Below, piece by piece: positions 56,692-64,000 of a DNA stretch of 64,000 bases. The stretch comes from Microbacterium schleiferi (GTDB taxonomy: Bacteria > Actinomycetota > Actinomycetes > Actinomycetales > Microbacteriaceae). The stretch covers positions 372,001-436,000 of the forward strand of contig NZ_CP064760.1 in NCBI RefSeq assembly GCF_015565955.1. The letters are read 5' to 3'. Numbering within the stretch: position 1 is the stretch's first letter; every line of letters starts with the position of its first letter. A model generated the notes under the pieces. That model ran no database searches and was not told the origin of the DNA. It saw nothing but the letters and a program-made list of their open reading frames with translations. Position numbers and translations under genes: made by a program.

Positions 56692-56778
56692 CCGGCGAAC
56701 CCACACTTTCGCGCGCGTACCCACGCGTTTGGCTGCCCTAGATGTGTGGGTACGCCGGATGTGATGTGGGTTCGCCGG
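56692..56778. repeat. GAACCCACA nested palindrome between convergent genes (copy 2)
   Basis: Outer arms CCGGCGAACCCACA (56692-56705) and its complement (56765-56778) are exact; inner arms GCGTACCCAC (56715-56724) and GTGGGTACGC (56746-56755) are also exact. The outer arm shares CGAACCCACAC with the element at 52803. Confidence 0.7.
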
Positions 56779-56792
56779 AGTGGAAATCGGGG

Positions 56793-57953
56793 CTAGGAGG
56801 GGACGCGCTCCCAGCGGTCGCCGCCCTGGGCTCGGGCCCGTGCCGAGGCCTCGGCCGTGATGGCCAGGAGAGCATCCAGGTCGTAGTCGGATGCTCGGGC
56901 GCTTGCCCATCCGACACTTGCCGACGTCGTCACGGTGATGGGCGCCGCGGGGTCGCGAACGGCGATCGTGCGCAACACGTCGCGCACGAGCTCTCGAATC
57001 ACCGCCTCCGGGCGTGAGATCAGCACGATCACGGCGCTGTCGGGTGCGACGGCGATGTCGGCATCCGTCGGGAACACCGTGCCCACACGGGTCCGGATGT
57101 CGCGGATGAGGCGACCGAAGATGGCGGTGCCGCCGGCGGCGTGCAGGTCGTCGGCGTCGTCGAGTTCGATACGCAGGAGCGACCATGTGGCGTCGTTCGC
57201 GGCGCGTGCGCGCTCGAGACGATCGTGAGCGGTGGCTGTAAACCGGCTCCAGTCATCGTTCCCGGTCGCCGTATTGATCGAGAGCGAGCCCGGAGTGACC
57301 AGGGGCACGAGCGACACGAGCGCGCAGACCATGTAGACGAGCATCCCGATCGCGTTGAAGATGCGCGTCGAGGCGAACGCGTCGGAGGTGGCCAGCGGGG
57401 AGAACACCGCACCGAACAGCACGGTGGCGCCGGTGACGACGTAGATCCCCGAGGCGACGACGATGGGCCACAAGAGGCGTTCGGATCTCTCGGGGATCTT
57501 TCGCCACTCCAGCAGGAACAGCACCCCGAAGACAGCAGATCCGGCGAACACCACGCGGTAGGCGAAGCCGTACCAGCCGGTATCGCCCGGTGCGATCAAG
57601 GCAACGACGGCGATCGCAGCGACCACCGCGCTGATCCACGCGTAGGTCCGTACCGTGCGGTGAGCGCGCAGTCCCGACCAGAGCAGAGCGGGAGCGCCCA
57701 TCAGCAGTCCGAGGGCGCCTCGTCGCAGTTCCTCGGACTCGGCGGCGGTCGCCGCGAGGTAGCCGAAGCAGGCCACCATGACACCCATGAACGTCAGCGA
57801 CCACAGCAGTGTGGAGCGGCGGGGTCGAGCGAGAAACGCCAGCCCGACGAACAGGATGGTGCCGAGAGTCGCGACGGTGGCGTGGGCGACGCCGATACTC
57901 GCGCCGCCGAGATTCGGCCAGTGGAGATCGACAGGAACAGGAAAGAGCATCAC
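56793..57953 (-). CDS. Polytopic membrane protein with degenerate GGDEF domain, copy 1
   Basis: A 386-residue protein. About seven transmembrane helices fill residues 1-230. The cytoplasmic C-terminus (about 240-386) has the GGDEF-domain layout: LLRIELDDADDLHAAGGTAI at the start, a TTSASVGWA strand matching the usual SIGVA block, and ITAEASARARAQGGDRW matching the last helix (ADEALYRAKAQGRNRV type). Where RxGGDEF should be, it reads VAPDSAVIV, so it cannot be a diguanylate cyclase by the known mechanism; it may sense, or be structural. The GTG start at 57953 overlaps the stop of the histidine kinase by four bases (GTGA), so the two are co-translated. Confidence 0.8.
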   Translation of the reverse strand: MMLFPVPVDLHWPNLGGASIGVAHATVATLGTILFVGLAFLARPRRSTLLWSLTFMGVMVACFGYLAATAAESEELRRGALGLLMGAPALLWSGLRAHRTVRTYAWISAVVAAIAVVALIAPGDTGWYGFAYRVVFAGSAVFGVLFLLEWRKIPERSERLLWPIVVASGIYVVTGATVLFGAVFSPLATSDAFASTRIFNAIGMLVYMVCALVSLVPLVTPGSLSINTATGNDDWSRFTATAHDRLERARAANDATWSLLRIELDDADDLHAAGGTAIFGRLIRDIRTRVGTVFPTDADIAVAPDSAVIVLISRPEAVIRELVRDVLRTIAVRDPAAPITVTTSASVGWASARASDYDLDALLAITAEASARARAQGGDRWERVPS

Positions 57954-59583
57954 GACTCCGGGGAAACCGAACGGGGAAGGCGAAGGGTCACCGTCGTGCC
58001 GTGACCGAGCTCGCTGGACATTGTGAGGGTGCCGCCGTGCGCTGTCACGATCTCCCGAGCGATGCCGAGTCCGAGTCCCGTGCCGGGCGCATGCTCTTGC
58101 GCACGGGTGCTGCGGAAGAGGGGATCGAACACGTGCTCGAGATCCTCAGATGAGATGCCGATACCCGTGTCGGCGACCACGATGATGGCGGTGTCGTCAT
58201 CCAGAGCCGCCGAGACGCGAACCGACCCGCCAGCGGGGGTGTACTTCACGGCGTTGCTGACGATGTTGTCGAGCACCTGGCGAAGGCGGAACACGTCGCC
58301 ATCCATCCGCAAGTGGTCAGGGAGGTCGGTGTCCAGCGCTACGCTCTGTTCGCGTGCTGTCGCCGCGAACGCTTCGCTTACGGCGGCGAGCAGGGGAACG
58401 AGGTCGAACGAGCGGCGGTCTTGGGTCGGAGTGAACCCGCTGCGCGAGCGTTGCAGCATCGTCGAGGCGATGCCGAGCATCCGTTCGCTGGCCGAGAGGA
58501 TCGTCTCGAGATGCTCGCGGATCTTCGGGGTCAGCTCGTCCTCTTCTTCGAGCGCGAGGTCGGCATGACCGATGATGACAGTGAGCGGATGCCGCAGCTC
58601 GTGGGAGGCCACCGCGGCAATGCGTTCCCGCTCCCGCTCGGCCTCGGTGACCGCGGTGATGTCGTGGGCGACGAGCATCGTCGAGGCCGAGTCGTCGGCT
58701 GAGGAGGTGTGCGGCATGGTCGTCACCGACAGGGCCCGCCAGGTGCCTTCCGCGTCGAAGAGCCAGACGCGGGCATCCTCGAAGATCTCGCCGCGCTGCG
58801 CACGCGTGAAGGTGCGTTCGGATACCGGGAGCGCCGTGCCCTGCAGGGCCGCGTACTCGACAGAGATGGGAGGAGAGTTCGGGTCGTCCGGATTGGTGCC
58901 GTAGAGCCGGGCGTACGTGGTGTTGGCGGCGAGGAGTGAACCGTCACGGGCGAAGCGGAGGATGCCGACATCCACGCCGTTGATCAGCTCGATCGTGCTG
59001 CGCTCGGCGCTCGAGACCCGGTCGAGGGTGGTTTCCAGCCGCCGCGTCTGCCCGAGGAGCAGTCGCTTGAACGCGCGGGTCTGACGCATCGTGATGTTCG
59101 CCGTGACACCCAGGAACGTCACGCCGAGCAGAACCGTGAACAGTTCGACGGCTCCGGGGGCTCGGTGGAGGTCGCCGCCTCGGTGAGGAGGGATGCGGCG
59201 ATGGTCGCGACAGCCGCCGCGAGGGCCCATCGTGTGAAGTGCAGGCCGATCCACATGATCGGGAAGACCCAGAAGAAGCCGAGCGGCAGGATCGAGGACG
59301 CCGACATGAAGCCGATCCCGACGATATCGGCGAACGGGATGATCAGCGGCACCCACCGGGGTGTGCGCGCCCAGGGGATCACGAGAGTGGCAGCTGCTGC
59401 GGCGACCACGATTGCCACGCCGGTCAGCATGAGCCACGACTCGAACAGCTCGGGTTCGTAGCCCAGCGCCACCACCGAAATGATGATGATGGAGACGCCG
59501 AGGGAGAGCTGTGTGAGCCAAATGGACCTCACTCGCATCGTCGCGCCGTCGACGTCGCGGAATTGCGCGTCTCTTGCGCTCAC
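57950..59583 (-). CDS. Membrane PAS histidine kinase (one apparent frameshift)
   Basis: The repaired product is 544 residues. Residues about 18-160 hold five or six transmembrane helices (LTQLSLGVSIIIISVVALGY first). A coiled coil (RAFKRLLLGQTRRLETTLDR) leads to a PAS domain (ELINGVDVGILRFARDGSLL). The HisKA motif is VASHELRHPLTVIIGHADL, with the phospho-His; the ATPase has DNIVSNAVKYTP (N box), VVADTGIGIS (G1) and GTGLGLGIAREIV (G2). It phosphorylates a response regulator not identified here; the winged-helix protein at the window end is a candidate. The frame breaks at the G run 59156-59160 (plus strand). GTG at 59583 follows GGGGAGCACAAG. Confidence 0.88.
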
Positions 59584-59737
59584 CTTGTGCTCCCCTTGGA
59601 CAGCGTTGAGTTCGAGCCATTGTTCGTATCGTATACTTCCAGCGCATCCGGCTTGTGGAACCCGCCATAAGCCCATGAAGACCGCGGAATTTCAGCCCTC
59701 GAGGCACCCTGCTCGACGGACCGCTCAAGGAGAAACC

Positions 59738-60511
59738 ATGGCCACCGCCCCGCAACGGTCGCGCGTCGTGCGCCGCGTCGTGCTCGGTGCTGCCGCACTG
59801 GCTTTGGGCGCCTCGTCCTTGACCGGATGCCAGCAGATCGCCGAAGCGTTCAATTCCATCCAGGGCGGACCTCCGGGTGCCGCGTCCACGGCGACGCCGG
59901 TTCCTCAGCCGGTCTCAACGACGGCGACGATGGACTTCGACTCGCTGTTCTCGTACGACGGGTCCGTGTCGCTGACGACGGATGTCGCATCCGACCTCGA
60001 GGTCGTCCTCGATGTGTGGGCGGCTGACCCGAAGCGCACGCGCGAGTGGACTCCCAACAACGAGAAGGTGTTCGGCTTCGCGATCAACGCCTACGACCGC
60101 CGCGTCGATGACAAGGCAGTGTTGACGCAGAAGCGTCGCGTCTACATCTCGTCGATCTCGATCACCTCCCAGACGGCGCAGACGTCGGGGATGGTGCAGC
60201 AGCCGTTCCAGTTCGCCGCCGACCCGCGGACGCTGGTTCCGCCGGACACGCTCCGGTCTGACCGGGGGCTGCTGCTCAATAGCTACCAGGGTGGGCTGCT
60301 CGTCCCCGAGACGACGATCTTCATGCTCCCGGCCGACACGTACGGCATCACGCTGCAGTTCTCGTTCGGGATCTACGTCGAAGGCACCGCGAATGACGAT
60401 GCGTCGTTCGCGCAGCAGACGATCTATCAGTACCTGCCGATCGCGATCTACAACGACCAGGGCACGTTGAACATCGTGTCCAACGAGCCGACGAGCGCGC
60501 CCCAGGGCTGA
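59738..60511 (+). CDS. Lipoprotein of an EPS-associated locus, copy 2
   Basis: A 257-residue protein. The twin-Arg-like N-region and hydrophobic stretch end in the lipobox SSLTGC near residue 31. A Pro/Thr-rich linker (STATPVPQPVSTTA) precedes a beta-rich domain whose final third resembles lipoprotein copy 1. AAGGAGAAACC precedes the ATG. It is divergent from the histidine kinase and converges on the second degenerate-GGDEF gene, with 23 bp between stops. A surface or periplasm-facing partner of the membrane proteins is plausible but unproven. Confidence 0.75.
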   Translation: MATAPQRSRVVRRVVLGAAALALGASSLTGCQQIAEAFNSIQGGPPGAASTATPVPQPVSTTATMDFDSLFSYDGSVSLTTDVASDLEVVLDVWAADPKRTREWTPNNEKVFGFAINAYDRRVDDKAVLTQKRRVYISSISITSQTAQTSGMVQQPFQFAADPRTLVPPDTLRSDRGLLLNSYQGGLLVPETTIFMLPADTYGITLQFSFGIYVEGTANDDASFAQQTIYQYLPIAIYNDQGTLNIVSNEPTSAPQG

Positions 60512-60534
60512 GCGATCGCCACGCCGCGGATCCG

Positions 60535-61632
60535 TCAGGCCAGCGCGCCGCCTGCCGGGCTCGGCGTGGTCGATATTGCTCCCGTGGGCGCGCCATCCGG
60601 CCACACCCTGGTGAGTTCCTCGTCGGAATGCACCGTGAAGCGTGTCACACGGATCTCGATAGCTTCGCGGTAGTCCAGATTCGGCACGGCGCGGGCGGTT
60701 GCCGACTTCACGACAGTCTCGAGGTTGTCGATCCGGTGGTCGCCGGCAAGCGCGACGACGTGGTGCCCGGTGCGCCCCCGGTGCGTCGCATCGGGCAACA
60801 GCTCATAGAGAGACATCGAGGCTGCGCGGTCGACAGCTGTCGCGGCGGGCCCGCCGAAGGCGGCGCGGATGAGCGCGAGGTCCGGGATGTCCACCTCGTA
60901 CACGGTCACCGCGCCGTGGGCGGCGATATCGGAGCGCAGTGCGTCGATGCGGTACTCGATCTGCCGGGCCCGGGTCTCCAGCGCGCGTTCGCTCCACCAC
61001 ACGGCGACGCAGAGGGTCACCACGAGCAGGATGCTGATCGCGGATGCCGTCAGCGCCGAGAACAACGCCTGAAACGCGGGGGAGTCTTCGCCGACGGCGA
61101 AGAACATGACCGTGCGGATCGCCGAGTAGCCGGCGTAGAACGCGAAGACCGAACCGATCAGCCGGAAGGGCGCGAGGGCGCGCGCGGGGAGCGAGAAGGC
61201 TTCGATCGCGATGCCGCCGCAGCCGACCGCGACGAGGATCAGCCGCAGCACGAACCCGTCGGTGGGACCGCCGATCACGGCGGTGACCGTCGCGCTCGCG
61301 ATGAAGGTCACCCCGACGGCGCCCGAGGCGACCCAGCCGGGCGTGATCGAGTGGTTGCGCAGTTGCCGCATTCCGGCCCAGAAGTACGCGGGGCCTCCGA
61401 CAAGCGCAGCGTTCGCCGTCGCGATCACGATCGGCACCGGATGGGCCGGCACGAGGGCGGAAGCGAGGCCGGCGACGACTCCGCTCAGGGCCGCAGCTGC
61501 CGCGAATCGAAGGAAGTACCGGCGAGTGGCCCGTCCTCCGTTGGGAACCGGGTGCGCATGAGCCTGAACGAGCGCCGGTGCGGCGATCACGAACGCGATC
61601 GCCAGGACGGCAGACAACTCCAGTACACTCAT
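60535..61632 (-). CDS. Polytopic membrane protein with degenerate GGDEF-like domain, copy 2
   Basis: A 365-residue protein with seven or so transmembrane helices in residues 1-230 and a cytoplasmic tail of about 130 residues. The tail starts VTVYEVDIPDLALIRAAFGG, matching the opening strand and helix of GGDEF domains, but the catalytic segment reads RTGHHVVALAG and the later SIGVA-type strand is only weakly visible (IEIRVTRFTVH). It is therefore more decayed than copy 1, or a different alpha-beta domain. Overall layout and position (convergent with a lipoprotein) parallel copy 1. The ATG at 61632 (MSVLELSAVLAI) is preferred to a GTG 36 bp upstream, which has no ribosome binding site. Confidence 0.7.
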   Translation of the reverse strand: MSVLELSAVLAIAFVIAAPALVQAHAHPVPNGGRATRRYFLRFAAAAALSGVVAGLASALVPAHPVPIVIATANAALVGGPAYFWAGMRQLRNHSITPGWVASGAVGVTFIASATVTAVIGGPTDGFVLRLILVAVGCGGIAIEAFSLPARALAPFRLIGSVFAFYAGYSAIRTVMFFAVGEDSPAFQALFSALTASAISILLVVTLCVAVWWSERALETRARQIEYRIDALRSDIAAHGAVTVYEVDIPDLALIRAAFGGPAATAVDRAASMSLYELLPDATHRGRTGHHVVALAGDHRIDNLETVVKSATARAVPNLDYREAIEIRVTRFTVHSDEELTRVWPDGAPTGAISTTPSPAGGALA

Positions 61633-61793
61633 TCTGCACTTCTGTTTCTCGGGGCCTCGGGTGTTCACCGGAGGCTTTCTTGAGGAAAACCTGAGGTGAT
61701 GCTCTTCGACAACAGACCGGATGCTTGAGCCGAGTGTAGCAGTGTGGTACTAGCACCTCGGATGGCGCGCGGATCGATGGAAGGAGCGTGCTG

Positions 61794-63377
61794 ATGTCTC
61801 ACTGGGAAGCCCCGTACGTTCCTCAGTACCCGCAGCAGGGTCAGCCCGCGATCGGGCAGTACCCCGGCCCGGCGTACGCGGATCCGCAGTACGCGGATCC
61901 GGCATACGGCCAGCAGCAGTACGCGCAGCCCTCGTACGGCGACCCCCGGTTTCCGAGCGCGCAGGTCGAGACCTCTCACGCCGAGTTCACCGACGAGTTC
62001 GAGTCGGTACTGGAGCGCATCTCGGTGCACCGATCCACGATCGGCTGCGTCATCCCCTGCTACAACGAGGAAGAGTCCATCGCGGGCGTGCTGGAGGGGT
62101 TGCTCCACCAGACGCGGGTGCCCGACGTCATCCATGTCGTCGTGAACAACACCACTGACGCGACAGTCGCGATCGCTTCGCAGTACGCCGGCCCGCACCA
62201 GGTCGTCACCGACCTCGGCGAGCAGTTCACCGAGGTGTTCATCCACGACATCGGTAAGAACCCCGACAAGAAGGTCGGCGCACTGAACTACGGCTACGCG
62301 CTGGTTGAGGGGTATGACTATCTGCTCGGTGTCGATGGCGACACCATCGCGGATGAGCGGGCCGTCGAGTACCTGGAAACAGAAGCCGTCGGCGACTCCC
62401 GTATCGGTGGCATCTCGGCGATCTACACGATCGACGATCGCCCCATCAAGGGTCTGATCGGCAAGTTCCTCATCGCCGGTCAGCGCACCCAGTTCGCGGC
62501 CTTCAACCTGCAGAACCTGCTGCGCGGCCGCAACATGGCGGTGCTCGGCGGTCAGTTCTCGATCTTCTCGACTGCCGCACTGCGCGATGTCATGCGTGCC
62601 AACCACCAGAGCACGCCGTGGGTCAAAGACAGCGAAGTGGAAGACTCGCTGCTCTCGCTGCAGATCAAGAGCGCCGGCTTCCTCACCAAGATCAGCCCCT
62701 ACGCGAGGGCAAGCGTGGGTGGCATGACCACCCTCAAGGGCTATGACGCCCAGCAGGTGAAGTGGACCTACGGCGCTATCGAGCTCATGTGGCCCGGTCA
62801 GCGCGGTGACACGAAGGGGCAGCCTTTCCACCCCAACCTGCGGCTGCGGTGGTTTGAGAACTTCGGCATGCTGACGAACCTGTTCGTGCGTGTCGCGTTC
62901 CTGACGCTGCTTGCCGCCTCGCTCTCGATCAACGCCTTCGTCTTCTCACCGTGGTGGCTCATCCCGCCGCTGGTCGCGACGCTGCTGAACCTGCGTGTCG
63001 CGTTGACGATGAAGCACGTGAATCAGCGAGACATCCTCTTCTCGGCGCTGGTGTTCCCAGCCGAGATCTTCATGTGGATCAGGATCGGTCACTTCCTGCG
63101 GTCGTGGTCGTCGTTCCTGTCGCGCAAGAAGGTGGACAACTGGGCGGCGCAGGCCAAAGCCGAGCGGGGCGGCGGATTCTCCCTCGGGCACTGGGTGCCC
63201 ATGATCCTGCTGGTGCTGACGGCGATCGCCATGACGTTGATCTGGAACCTGCTGGACCCGGTCGTGCAGTCCTCGATCCTGTGGGTCGGCTGGCCGATCG
63301 TCGGTGTCGTCACCGTCATCCAGACGCTGCTCATGGCGTTCAAGCTGTTCCGCCGGCAGTACGGCTACAAGGTCTGA
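61794..63377 (+). CDS. Processive family 2 glycosyltransferase (BcsA/HAS-like)
   Basis: A 527-residue protein. Residues 1-60 are Tyr/Gln/Pro-rich and repetitive (YADPQYADPAYGQQQYAQ). The GT2 domain has CVIPCYNEEES (residues 85-95), GVDGDT (179-184, nucleotide and metal), EVEDSLLSL (281-289, catalytic base region) and QQVKW (320-324), a variant of QxxRW that marks processive synthases. Five transmembrane helices follow (about 360-520). There are no N-terminal helices, unlike BcsA. It probably polymerises and exports an exopolysaccharide; the sugar cannot be told. No PilZ domain is present. GGAAGGAG 7 bp before the ATG at 61794 sets the start. Confidence 0.88.
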   Translation: MSHWEAPYVPQYPQQGQPAIGQYPGPAYADPQYADPAYGQQQYAQPSYGDPRFPSAQVETSHAEFTDEFESVLERISVHRSTIGCVIPCYNEEESIAGVLEGLLHQTRVPDVIHVVVNNTTDATVAIASQYAGPHQVVTDLGEQFTEVFIHDIGKNPDKKVGALNYGYALVEGYDYLLGVDGDTIADERAVEYLETEAVGDSRIGGISAIYTIDDRPIKGLIGKFLIAGQRTQFAAFNLQNLLRGRNMAVLGGQFSIFSTAALRDVMRANHQSTPWVKDSEVEDSLLSLQIKSAGFLTKISPYARASVGGMTTLKGYDAQQVKWTYGAIELMWPGQRGDTKGQPFHPNLRLRWFENFGMLTNLFVRVAFLTLLAASLSINAFVFSPWWLIPPLVATLLNLRVALTMKHVNQRDILFSALVFPAEIFMWIRIGHFLRSWSSFLSRKKVDNWAAQAKAERGGGFSLGHWVPMILLVLTAIAMTLIWNLLDPVVQSSILWVGWPIVGVVTVIQTLLMAFKLFRRQYGYKV

Positions 63378-63402
63378 CCAGCGCCCGCCAGGAGCGACGG
63401 CG

Positions 63403-64000
63403 TCACTGGCCGGGCGGCGGTGCGACGTTCTCGGAGGTCATCCGGTACCCGACGCCACGCACGGTCTCGACGTAGCGCGGGTTGTTCGGGTCGTCGCCGA
63501 GCTTGCGGCGCAGATTCGTCATGTGTGCCTCGATGGCGCGCTTGTCGGCATCCCCGACGAAGTAGGACGTGACGTAGGACTCGCCGCGCAGCACGAGCGT
63601 CAGGTCGGCCTTGCTGCGCACGCGTCGCTTGGACTCCATGAGGGTCGCCAGCAGCTCGAACTCCGTGCGGGTGAGCTCGACCTCGCGGTTCCCGACCAGC
63701 ACGATCCGCGAATCGGGGTCGAGGATGAGGTCACGATGGCGCAGTGTGCTGGGACTGAGTTGGTGCCCACCGGGACCGGGCATGGGCGCGCCCGGCGGTG
63801 TGCGCGCGACGAGCTGCGATCCGGGCGGCTGCTGGTTACCTCCGGCACCCGGCGGGTCGACAGGGCCCTGGGGAGTCGGCGGGTAGTACGGCTGTCCGCT
63901 TCCCGGCTGCGGGTAGCCGGGGTGCTGGGCCGGATATCCAGGCTGCGGCGGAGCCGAGGGCGGCTGCTGCCCTGCGGGGTAGCCGGCAGGAGCCTGCGAG
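63403..64000 (-). CDS. Winged-helix transcriptional regulator (OmpR type) with PQG-rich N-terminus, partial
   Basis: About 199 residues are visible; the 5' end lies beyond the window. The C-terminal 110 residues are an OmpR/PhoB winged helix: LTRTEFELLATLMESKRRVR, the recognition helix in AIEAHMTNLRRKLGDD and the wing VRGVGYRMTSEN. Upstream, at least 85 residues are Pro/Gln/Gly/Tyr-rich (GQPYYPPTPQGP, PGYPAQHGPYGQPG) and contain no receiver domain. An internal ATG at 63781 is only one possible start; the frame stays open to the window end. It is convergent with the glycosyltransferase gene (25 bp between stops). A receiver domain could still lie outside the window. Confidence 0.8.
   Translation of the reverse strand, partial: SQAPAGYPAGQQPPSAPPQPGYPAQHPGYPQPGSGQPYYPPTPQGPVDPPGAGGNQQPPGSQLVARTPPGAPMPGPGGHQLSPSTLRHRDLILDPDSRIVLVGNREVELTRTEFELLATLMESKRRVRSKADLTLVLRGESYVTSYFVGDADKRAIEAHMTNLRRKLGDDPNNPRYVETVRGVGYRMTSENVAPPPGQ

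Noticed and set aside
56793..61632. Active diguanylate cyclases
   Set aside because: The GGDEF motif is missing in both proteins.

Overview
The window is a G+C-rich actinobacterial chromosome segment. Gene order, protein sequences, TANNNT -10 boxes placed 6-7 nt before start codons, and an LAATG-type sorting signal all suggest Microbacteriaceae, most likely Microbacterium or a close relative (inference; no 16S gene is present).

Layout. 1-8246 is a mixed accessory/housekeeping stretch: the end of an FtsX-type ABC permease, a SRPBCC-like protein, a ComB-like phosphatase, a broken sulfide:quinone-reductase-like gene with a possible CstR/CsoR-type operator, a SprT-like protein, a TPR protein, a spermidine-synthase-like protein, and 5-oxoprolinase (pxpA plus a pxpB-pxpC fusion). 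8293-15982 is rpoB-rpoC with promoter and terminator. 16322-20804 holds poorly characterised membrane proteins and an FHA protein. 20830-25511 is the str cluster (rpsL, rpsG, fusA, tuf). 25753-26240 is a small surface protein. 26330-39323 is a continuous S10-spc cluster (rpsJ to rplO, secY, adk, map). 39376-46764 carries two tandem DsbA-like proteins and a 1907-residue surface 5'-nucleotidase. An AbiEi/DUF559-like gene (47072-48022) follows, then the alpha cluster (infA, rpmJ, rpsM, rpsK, rpoA, rplQ; 48403-51550), a double GNAT, an acyltransferase-SGNH protein and truA.

56009-64000 is the least familiar part. Two lipoproteins that look like distant paralogues each converge on a polytopic membrane protein with a degenerate GGDEF-like domain. 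Between the two pairs lies a PAS histidine kinase; beyond them lie a BcsA-like processive glycosyltransferase and an OmpR-type winged-helix regulator. I read this as a duplicated signalling module attached to exopolysaccharide synthesis. It is the best candidate in the window for an undescribed system.

Data quality. Seventeen single-base losses, all of G or C and nearly all in G/C runs, break 14 genes including rpoB, rpoC, fusA, rpsK and rplQ. Restoring one base at each site gives full-length proteins whose total lengths are exact multiples of three. These are almost certainly sequencing or assembly errors, so I annotate the affected loci as single genes. The sulfide:quinone-reductase-like gene also has an in-frame TAG that this class of error does not explain.

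I saw no tRNA or rRNA gene, insertion sequence, prophage or CRISPR array.
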